Shown: positions 1-4,976 of the stretch, piece by piece
Numbering within the stretch: the first letter of the stretch is position 1
Layout: every line of letters starts with the position of its first letter
From: Candidatus Cloacimonadota bacterium
GTDB taxonomy: Bacteria > Cloacimonadota > Cloacimonadia > Cloacimonadales > TCS61
Length of the DNA stretch: 6,366 nucleotides
Assembly: GCA_003647825.1 (NCBI GenBank)
Contig: QMNP01000101.1
Span: forward strand, 1-6,366
Direction: 5' to 3'
Translations under genes and position numbers: made by a program
Notes under the pieces: generated by a model
Told to the model about the DNA's origin: nothing
Seen by the model: only the letters and a program-made list of their open reading frames with translations
Databases searched by the model: none

Positions 1-103
1 AATTAGGTGATATCACCTTCAATCCCCGGTTTAAACGGCAATACAGTTCTGTAAGAACTTCTTCATCATTATAAACCGGTATGACTACAGATATATCTTT
101 CAT
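1..103 (-). CDS. Family 2 glycosyltransferase, N-terminal fragment (runs off left edge)
   Basis: Only the first 34 codons are in the window; the frame is open to the left edge. The protein begins MKDISVVIPVYNDEEVLTEL, the hallmark first beta strand and nucleotide-sugar-binding loop of GT-A fold family 2 glycosyltransferases (SVVIPVYN at residues 5-12, followed by an acidic helix start). The style of this N-terminus resembles the dolichol/polyprenyl-phosphate sugar transferase group (DPM1/GtrB/ArnC-like), which loads a sugar from a nucleotide donor onto a lipid carrier at the inner membrane face. That subgroup call is an inference, because the DxD and C-terminal regions are missing. The ATG overlaps the TGA of the upstream membrane-protein gene in an ATGA arrangement, suggesting translational coupling. 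Only a weak AAGAG lies about ten bases upstream. The pair probably acts together on a lipid-linked substrate. Confidence 0.85.
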   Translation of the reverse strand, partial: MKDISVVIPVYNDEEVLTELYCRLNRGLKVISPN

Positions 104-1065
104 CTTAGATTTTCTCTTCGTCGTAATTGTCCATTTAAACTAAGAAATCCACCAATAGTTGCTGGTAAGCCAGTGAGAACTGCAAAATTAATGATCGATA
201 CTGAAAAAGCAATCTCTACAGGAATTCCTATATGACTAAAGAAATAAATAAAAGCTCCTTCTCTTAAACCAAAGCCACTCAAAGTAACAGGTATCAAAGA
301 AATGATCTGAATTATCGGCATGGATGCCAGGATAAAAATAATTGGAACATCTAGATCCAATGTTTTGAATATTAAATATACATTCAAGAAGGAAATGGTC
401 TGGATCAATAAGATAAGAGGTGAAGAAGCCAGAATGGCTTTCAAAATTGGAATGTTTTTCAAGCAGTCTTGTAAATTTCTAAAATAGTCACTGATTTTAG
501 AACCTCTATCGAATTTTTTGAGTAGAAATTGAAAAGAATTGATTAAATTGGTTTTGATTAACAAGGCTAAAACAATTAACAGAATTAATAAAAATCCTAA
601 TAAAATTAATCTGAAAACAGTGATCTGTGGAAAATCATTGATGAAGAAAGAAAAAACGAATCCAAACAAACAAAGATGCATAAAACCAAATAACTTCTCT
701 AAAATAATTGAACTGCTGGCTTGCCCGGGAGAAGCAGGAAATTTTTTCTCTATCTGATACATTCTAATGACAGCAAATCCATCTCCTGAAGGCAGGAAAG
801 TACCCCAGAATATCGACACAAAGTTTATTTTCATCAATTTATAAATATTTGCATTGATGCCGACAAAAAATAAAAGTATCCTCCATCTGGATGCTGCCAG
901 AATGGGAATAAATATAACAGCAAAATAGACAGGGAATATTAACCAGAGAGGATTTAGAAAGTTTAAACTCTGTTTTGAAAATGATAATTCAAATCTTTGA
1001 AACAGATAGATCAATAGTAAAATTGTAATTATAAACTGCACTACCAAAATGATTCGCTTTTTCAA
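100..1065 (-). CDS. UPF0104 / LPG-synthase-TM family flippase-like integral membrane protein
   Basis: A 321-residue, very hydrophobic protein with about seven to eight predicted membrane segments (roughly residues 5-22, 39-56, 122-142, 151-170, 211-233, 241-260 and 284-310, with a possible re-entrant piece near 78-91). It carries the conserved positions of the family: RW at 60-61, a LPSGDGFAVIRMY segment at 91-103 matching the usual LPG-GG-D-R pattern, an acidic-basic EK at 123-124, and the signature SGFGLREGAF at 263-272. The family is the stand-alone membrane half of lysylphosphatidylglycerol synthase (MprF-like) and AglD-like proteins. Members are often annotated as flippase-like, but most have no proven reaction. 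There is no aminoacyl-transferase domain, so this is not a complete MprF. The start is TTG at 1065, chosen because an AGGA lies seven bases upstream and no in-frame ATG occurs before residue 78. It ends by overlapping the glycosyltransferase start, a common pairing that points to lipid or glycolipid transport or modification. Confidence 0.88.
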   Translation of the reverse strand: MKKRIILVVQFIITILLLIYLFQRFELSFSKQSLNFLNPLWLIFPVYFAVIFIPILAASRWRILLFFVGINANIYKLMKINFVSIFWGTFLPSGDGFAVIRMYQIEKKFPASPGQASSSIILEKLFGFMHLCLFGFVFSFFINDFPQITVFRLILLGFLLILLIVLALLIKTNLINSFQFLLKKFDRGSKISDYFRNLQDCLKNIPILKAILASSPLILLIQTISFLNVYLIFKTLDLDVPIIFILASMPIIQIISLIPVTLSGFGLREGAFIYFFSHIGIPVEIAFSVSIINFAVLTGLPATIGGFLSLNGQLRRRENLR

Positions 1066-1072
1066 ATTCAGA

Positions 1073-1076
1073 TCCT
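1073..1076 (-). promoter_or_regulatory. Ribosome binding site that decides the TTG start of the flippase-like gene
   Basis: On the minus strand AGGA is followed by seven bases and then TTG at 1065. It lies wholly in the 18-base gap after the nadA stop, and no ATG or GTG has comparable spacing, so it supports TTG as initiator. Confidence 0.6.
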
Positions 1077-1083
1077 GTATTCC

Positions 1084-2013
1084 TTACACTATTTCCAGCA
1101 TTCTGTTTAAAGAGTAATTGCTTTTCTGCATAATAAGATCATCTACAATCACTTCATTAAGATCATTGGCCAGAGCTTTAACCGCTCCCATCAAAGTTGT
1201 TTTCTTCATATCTTCACATATCATGCGAGGACTGAGCGCCACAATATCTTTCTTTGGAAAATGATACTTCATTTGCTCATATAAGCCGTATTCTGTTCCG
1301 ATTATCACTTTATCGTTTGCCTTCGTAAAATCTATCATCTGGCTGGTTGAACAAACCAGATCAGCTTCCAGACACACATCCAAACGACATTCCGGATGAA
1401 CCAGCAATTTGTGCTCTGGATATTTTAATCGAATCTTTTTTACTTCAGCCAGCGAAATCTGGTCGTGAACGTAGCAGAAACTATCGAACATAATTAATTC
1501 TCTTCCAGTTTGATGTTGGACCCAGGTACCGATATTGCGGTCTGGAACAAATATTATTGGTTTATTGGCTGGAAGTTTGTTCACTAAATCCACAGCATTG
1601 GACGATGTACAGGTGATTGTACTTTCAGCTTTTAAAGTTGCAGGAGAGTTTACATAACAAACCACTTCCGCATCTGGATATTCAGTTTTTAACTTCAGTA
1701 GATCTGCTGGAGTTTGCATATTTGCCAATTGACAATCGGCAGTTGGATGTGCCATTAATACTTTTTTACCCGGATTCAGAATTTTTGCTGTTTCCGCCAT
1801 TATCTTGATGCCGCAAACCAAGATCATATCGGCATCTGTTTGTGCTGCAACTTTAGCCATTTGCAACGAATCTCCCACAAAATCGGCAATCTGCTGTACT
1901 TCCATTTTCTGGTAGTTGTGAGCAATTATAAAGCAATTTTTATCTCTTTTTAATTTCTCAGCAATCTGAACTAATTCCGTTTCAATTAAATTTTCCCAAT
2001 TAATTTCAGTCAT
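1084..2013 (-). CDS. nadA: Quinolinate synthase (NadA)
   Basis: This 309-residue cytoplasmic enzyme condenses iminoaspartate with dihydroxyacetone phosphate to quinolinate, in the aspartate route to NAD. It is full length for the shorter NadA type. Family motifs run in order: AHNYQ (31-35), GDSLQMAK (47-54), CGIKIMAETAKIL (67-79), HPTADCQLANM (89-99), YVNSPATLKAEST (120-132), TSSNAV (136-141), PDRNIGTWV (157-165), FCYVHDQI (179-186), HPECRLDV (206-213), GTEYGLYEQMK (239-249) and SPRMICEDMK (261-270). The three [4Fe-4S] ligands should be C94, C180 and C266. Their 86/86 spacing is close to that of the known three-cysteine set in other NadA proteins, so the oxygen-sensitive cluster looks intact. 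The partners nadB (or aspartate dehydrogenase) and nadC are not in the window. It lies 17 bases after the ligase gene and 18 bases before the membrane-protein gene, so it is very likely cotranscribed with both. The ATG start has a strong AGGAAC seven bases upstream. Confidence 0.97.
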   Translation of the reverse strand: MTEINWENLIETELVQIAEKLKRDKNCFIIAHNYQKMEVQQIADFVGDSLQMAKVAAQTDADMILVCGIKIMAETAKILNPGKKVLMAHPTADCQLANMQTPADLLKLKTEYPDAEVVCYVNSPATLKAESTITCTSSNAVDLVNKLPANKPIIFVPDRNIGTWVQHQTGRELIMFDSFCYVHDQISLAEVKKIRLKYPEHKLLVHPECRLDVCLEADLVCSTSQMIDFTKANDKVIIGTEYGLYEQMKYHFPKKDIVALSPRMICEDMKKTTLMGAVKALANDLNEVIVDDLIMQKSNYSLNRMLEIV

Positions 2014-2020
2014 TTTTTTT

Positions 2021-2032
2021 GTTCCTGTTCCT
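2021..2032 (-). promoter_or_regulatory. Tandem AGGAAC ribosome binding site of nadA
   Basis: Two back-to-back copies of AGGAAC precede nadA. The proximal copy ends seven A residues before the ATG at 2013, and the distal copy overlaps the TAG stop of the ligase gene. This strong site suggests that NadA is translated well independently of its upstream neighbour. Confidence 0.6.
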
Positions 2033-3320
2033 AAATGTATTCATTCCCAATTCTGGAAAGTATAAATGGTGTCTTACCGCCAGGTCGTTTCTCAAGTTCA
2101 TTTACAATATTAAATTTCAACTTCATCCTGGTCCCCAACCTTTTCCTTAAATCTTTTTCTAATTTTTGTTGGGAGTTGCTTGTAAATCTGCTGTCAGTAA
2201 TCAAGTTTATATCTACTTCATCCAGGGAATGCTGCACACATTGTGAGCAGATCACACCATCAGCATTATCGATGGAATGAGACATTACAGCTCCCAGAAA
2301 TCTGCCATCCAGGGTTTGAATGTAATCGCACTCCTTACCGATTATCTCTTTGATCCTTCTAAAATGTCGGCCGCATTCACATAATTCACTTGTATCACAG
2401 AGCTCTACATTATCTCTGATCTCATAGCGGATCAATGGCATGGAATAATTATAGTAACTTGTTCCCACCAATCTATTTATTCCATCTTCCTCTATTATTT
2501 CATGATAAGCAAAATCATCGATGAGATGCAAATTACCAGCTTCGCATTCAGCTATCATAGCAGAGCATTCATGAAGAGAGTAGAAGTTGAATACTCTGCA
2601 ATTGAATTCAAATTCGAGTTGCTTTCTTTTAACATCCGAGAGCGTTTCACCATAAGTGACAATAGATTGTGGAGAATTGATTTCGATCCCTTCTTCTCTG
2701 GCAAAACGAGCCAGCATTAAGATGTCAAATGGGAAGCCCATAAAGAATTTTGGTTTAAAGCGATTGATCTCAGAAATAACTTTTAAAGCAGATCTTTTTT
2801 GTAACTTGTTGGAATCAAATCGAAGAATATTATAAAATCGATTGTATTTAAATTCCGATTCTGGGAAGTAATAGCTTTGCAGACTGAAGGTTTTTTGCCC
2901 GATCCGGTAACCTGCCCAATTATATGAACGCAATAATGCAGCAATTTTATTGGCTTGCACGCCATCGCTTAAAATAAAATGAAGCGGCGTACCAGTTGAG
3001 CCGCTTGTACTGTCATTTGTCATGCCGAATTTCGCAGCATTATCAGCAATAAACTCATCCTTTCTGGTTCTTACCGTTTCCTTTTCCAGGGTAGGAATTT
3101 TTTGCAGGTCTTCCCTGCTTTTGAAAGATTCCGGATTAAATCCGATTTCTTTAAAGAGATTGCGATAATAGGGTACATTATTGCCGGCATGAATAATAAG
3201 CTTATTGAGCTGTTCATCTTGATATGAAGAAAGTTTACCAGCACTCCAGTATTGGCTTTTTTTATAGAATTTCATCCTGTTAATTGTTTTAACAGGAATC
3301 TGAAATATCGATTTTTCCAT
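2031..3320 (-). CDS. PaaK/CapK-type adenylate-forming enzyme (phenylacetate-CoA ligase family)
   Basis: A 429-residue cytoplasmic enzyme, the usual length for the family. It should activate a carboxylic acid with ATP to an acyl-adenylate and usually pass it to CoA. Motifs in order: the phosphate-binding loop STSGSTGTP (104-112), YGETLSD (223-229), the YSLHE motif (247-251, equivalent to the YG-TE adenine-binding motif) leading into AMIAEC and LHLIDDF, PLIRYEIRD (295-303) with the ribose-binding Asp at 303, CECGR (314-318), IIGK (326-329), and a C-terminal RPGGK (412-416) whose K416 is the likely catalytic lysine. C259, H265, C314 and C316 fall where PaaK-like proteins often have a metal-binding set. 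The substrate cannot be read from sequence. An aryl acid is the family default, but the neighbouring hydratase and lyase suggest an unsaturated or hydroxy dicarboxylate, while CapK relatives lie in envelope clusters. The ATG follows the lyase stop with one base between (TAG-T-ATG), preceded by GGAA. Confidence 0.88.
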   Translation of the reverse strand: MEKSIFQIPVKTINRMKFYKKSQYWSAGKLSSYQDEQLNKLIIHAGNNVPYYRNLFKEIGFNPESFKSREDLQKIPTLEKETVRTRKDEFIADNAAKFGMTNDSTSGSTGTPLHFILSDGVQANKIAALLRSYNWAGYRIGQKTFSLQSYYFPESEFKYNRFYNILRFDSNKLQKRSALKVISEINRFKPKFFMGFPFDILMLARFAREEGIEINSPQSIVTYGETLSDVKRKQLEFEFNCRVFNFYSLHECSAMIAECEAGNLHLIDDFAYHEIIEEDGINRLVGTSYYNYSMPLIRYEIRDNVELCDTSELCECGRHFRRIKEIIGKECDYIQTLDGRFLGAVMSHSIDNADGVICSQCVQHSLDEVDINLITDSRFTSNSQQKLEKDLRKRLGTRMKLKFNIVNELEKRPGGKTPFILSRIGNEYI

Positions 3321-3321
3321 A

Positions 3322-4215
3322 CTATTTCCGTCGAAATTCTTCCCATTTCTTTATCTGCTTGAATCGAGAGATTGTATTTTCTGCCTGTCTAACCATTGGT
3401 GGTCCGATAAAAGTATCATCAATTATTGCAACCCGAAGATTTTGTTTAGCTGCTTCCTGAGCAAGTTTGATAATTTTAAGAGCTTTTTCATATTCATTTT
3501 CCGATGGTGTGAAGTATTGATGTGTTAGTTCAATTTCTTTGGGATGCAATAGAAGTTTTCCTTCAAAGCCAAGTTTTCTGCCCAACTTCAGATTCCTTTC
3601 AAGATCTTCCATATCGTTCAGATTTACATTCAAAGTATCAATAGGAATAATTCCTGCTGCACGTGCAGCCAATGCAATCAAGGCTCGTGGCACAAACAAG
3701 GCATCGTGTGTTTTGTCATGAATACCCTTAATATCTGTACAAAAATCTTCACTACCGAAAACGATAGCGATAATCCGCTCTGAGCATCGGCAGATATCTT
3801 CTGCATGCAGCACGGCGGAAGCAGTTTCAATTAGAGGAAGTATCTTGATCTTGTTGTTTTGGATACCTGCTTTTTGCTCTGCCCTTTTTAGAATTTTTTC
3901 AAAATGTAGAACATCATCTCTGGTATATGCTTTTGGAAAAATGAAACCCGTAATTTTATTGCAGATCAACTGTGAAACATCTTCTTCAAGATAACCGCTG
4001 CCAATATCATTCAAGCGAATAAAAATATGAAATTTATCAAAAAGGTCCGTTTCCAATATATTTTTGATAACGTGTCGAGCTTTTTGTTTGGCAGTGTCCA
4101 ACACAGAATCTTCCAAATCGAAGATTATTGCATCTGCATTTGTTTTCGCAGCCTTCAGCATTAAATCTTCTTTATTACCGGGTACAAAAAGCAAACTACG
4201 CAGAATATATTTCAT
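3322..4215 (-). CDS. HpcH/HpaI aldolase / citrate lyase beta-like (CitE-like) acyl-CoA lyase
   Basis: A 297-residue TIM-barrel protein of the CitE/malyl-CoA/citramalyl-CoA lyase family, typical length. Reactions in the family are Mg-dependent, reversible C-C cleavages of 3-hydroxyacyl-CoA thioesters, giving for example acetyl-CoA plus pyruvate, or glyoxylate plus an acyl-CoA. Diagnostic motifs: RSLLFVPGN (6-14) with R6, FDLEDSV (32-38), FIRLND (65-70) with R67, PLIETA (127-132) with Mg-ligand candidate E130, FGSEDFCTDI (153-162) with Mg-ligand candidate D157, ARAAGIIPID (184-193) and GKLLLHPKEI (219-228). All expected active-site residues are present, so it should be active. It is not convincingly citE of citrate lyase, because no citC, citD or citF is nearby. 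With a MaoC hydratase one base upstream, it best fits a stand-alone citramalyl-, methylmalyl- or malyl-CoA lyase. The start is ATG, one base after the hydratase TAA, with AAGGA nine bases upstream. Confidence 0.92.
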   Translation of the reverse strand: MKYILRSLLFVPGNKEDLMLKAAKTNADAIIFDLEDSVLDTAKQKARHVIKNILETDLFDKFHIFIRLNDIGSGYLEEDVSQLICNKITGFIFPKAYTRDDVLHFEKILKRAEQKAGIQNNKIKILPLIETASAVLHAEDICRCSERIIAIVFGSEDFCTDIKGIHDKTHDALFVPRALIALAARAAGIIPIDTLNVNLNDMEDLERNLKLGRKLGFEGKLLLHPKEIELTHQYFTPSENEYEKALKIIKLAQEAAKQNLRVAIIDDTFIGPPMVRQAENTISRFKQIKKWEEFRRK

Positions 4216-4216
4216 C

Positions 4217-4687
4217 TTATTTTTTCCTTAATGGAATAAGTATTTTGCGTCTTAAAGACAAAACAAGAATATCATTCTGATTAAATGCTTTGGTCTCTAC
4301 GTGAACAATTCCCCTGTCCGGTTTTGATACAGATTTTCTTTTATCGATCACTTTTGTTTCCGCTCGAATAGTATCGCCGATAAATACTGGATTGTGATGT
4401 ATTATTTTCTCGTATTCCAGGTTTGCAATCGCTTTACCACTGATATCCTCTACACTTATTCCCACCACGATACTTGCAATATAGGTGCCAACCACAACAA
4501 TGCGGCCAAATTGAGTCTTTTGGGCAGATTCTTCATCCAAATGTAATGGATGTCTGTTCATTGTTATCTTACAAAACTGTCTGTGTTCTTCATCTGTGAT
4601 CTTCTTCGTATGAGAATGTATATAAGATTTTCCAACGATCAATTCTTGAAAATATCTGCCTAATTTGTCATTTTTATTCCGCAACAT
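4217..4687 (-). CDS. MaoC-like hot-dog fold (R)-specific enoyl-CoA hydratase/dehydratase
   Basis: A 156-residue single hot-dog-domain protein of the MaoC dehydratase family, normal length. It should add water to, or remove it from, a 2-enoyl-CoA thioester. Visible features: GRYFQELIVGKSY (10-22), the hydratase motif TMNRHPLHLD (42-51) with catalytic H49, FGRIVVVG (60-67), HNPVFIGDTIRAE (98-110) and DRGIVHVETKAFNQND (124-139). The residue five before the catalytic His, Asp in PhaJ-type hydratases, is N44 here. The N-x-H-P-L-H form matches my recollection of a MaoC branch that often travels with CitE-like lyases, and I take it as a subfamily trait rather than damage. It is the first gene of the minus-strand operon and joins the lyase gene with one base between. 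The start is the ATG at 4687: an in-frame TAA lies nine bases upstream, and no AGGA is correctly spaced, so initiation is weak or leaderless-like. Confidence 0.9.
   Translation of the reverse strand: MLRNKNDKLGRYFQELIVGKSYIHSHTKKITDEEHRQFCKITMNRHPLHLDEESAQKTQFGRIVVVGTYIASIVVGISVEDISGKAIANLEYEKIIHHNPVFIGDTIRAETKVIDKRKSVSKPDRGIVHVETKAFNQNDILVLSLRRKILIPLRKK
4225..4230 (-). promoter_or_regulatory. Ribosome binding site of the CitE-like lyase gene, inside the hydratase 3' end
   Basis: TAAGGA on the minus strand lies nine bases upstream of the lyase ATG and within the last codons of the hydratase gene. With the TAA-G-ATG junction it indicates translational coupling. Confidence 0.55.
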
Positions 4688-4703
4688 GACTATTTATTAA
4701 TAC

Positions 4704-4723
4704 AATATTTGTTCCAAAATATT
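4704..4723. repeat. Short A/T inverted repeat upstream of the MaoC-like gene
   Basis: AATATTT (4704-4710) and AAATATT (4717-4723) are perfect 7-base arms around a 6-base loop, starting 17 bases upstream of the hydratase ATG. It could be an operator or a weak mRNA hairpin near the start. All arm bases are A or T, so chance is a serious alternative in this AT-rich gap. Confidence 0.25.
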
Positions 4724-4913
4724 TATCTATTTATGAGATTGTGTTTATAATGATTATAAAGATGTAACAGCTGAATATAACGAATTGAGTTTTTTATATC
4801 TTATAGATTTTAATATGTAATCAATAGCCAATTATTTTATCAAAGAAGATGGCATTGTTAATAATTGTCGGATTCATATTTTGTAATCTCACTTTCCAGT
4901 TGACACTAAACAA

Positions 4914-4942
4914 TTGTTATAATTCTTAGAATTAATTAAAAT
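4914..4942 (+). promoter_or_regulatory. gltX: Candidate sigma70-type promoter of gltX
   Basis: TTGTTA (4914-4919) and TAAAAT (4937-4942) are separated by 17 bases, which would start transcription near 4950 and leave a short leader before the gltX ribosome binding site at 4965. Both boxes match consensus only in part, and A/T-rich sequence yields such pairs easily. The spacer contains the dyad at 4920-4934. Confidence 0.35.
4920..4934. repeat. 15-base dyad in the gltX promoter spacer (possible operator)
   Basis: TAATTCT and AGAATTA flank a single central T, giving a perfect two-fold symmetric site of 7-base arms. It lies exactly between the candidate -35 and -10 boxes, where a repressor or spacer-bending activator could bind. 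No regulator gene is in the window, so function is a guess. Confidence 0.3.
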
Positions 4943-4964
4943 AATATATTATAATTATTAATTT

Positions 4965-4968
4965 GGAG
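4965..4968 (+). promoter_or_regulatory. gltX: Ribosome binding site of gltX
   Basis: GGAG, eight bases before the ATG at 4977, fixes the gltX start. The encoded N-terminus begins just ahead of the conserved RFAPSPTG motif, as expected for the family. Confidence 0.7.
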
Positions 4969-4976
4969 TAAACAAT

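Larger units (their letters stand above)
4688..4976. promoter_or_regulatory. Divergent intergenic region between the minus-strand operon and gltX
   Basis: This 289-base, strongly AT-rich gap separates two divergent genes and must hold both promoters. I see no credible gene, tRNA or riboswitch-like fold in it. On the minus side, a TATAAT sits at 4758-4753 and a TATAAA at 4749-4744, but neither has a good -35 at normal spacing. On the plus side, a TTGTTA/TAAAAT pair with a 17-base spacer precedes gltX. Two short dyads are present, at 4704-4723 and 4920-4934. Confidence 0.6.

Noticed and set aside
539..757. Plus-strand open frame of 72 codons opposite the membrane-protein gene
   Set aside because: Lysine/asparagine-rich low-complexity translation with no family motif, antisense to a well-supported conserved gene; a shadow frame.
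100..1065. Full MprF lysylphosphatidylglycerol synthase
   Set aside because: Only the membrane half is present; at 321 residues there is no C-terminal aminoacyl-transferase domain.
3322..4215. Assignment as the citrate lyase beta subunit proper (citE)
   Set aside because: No acyl-carrier (citD), alpha subunit (citF) or ligase (citC) gene is nearby, and the partner is a MaoC hydratase; a stand-alone acyl-CoA lyase is the better call.
4900..4923. A perfect TTGACA (4900-4905) followed by a perfect TATAAT (4918-4923), looking like a consensus promoter for gltX
   Set aside because: The spacer is only 12 bases, too short for a sigma70 promoter, and no acceptable -10 lies 16-19 bases after the TTGACA.
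4849..4929. A 26-codon hydrophobic open frame on the plus strand upstream of gltX (begins MALLIIVGF, stop TAG at 4927-4929)
   Set aside because: There is no properly spaced ribosome binding site, the composition is just what AT-rich intergenic sequence produces, and the frame overlaps the candidate promoter; no independent support for translation.
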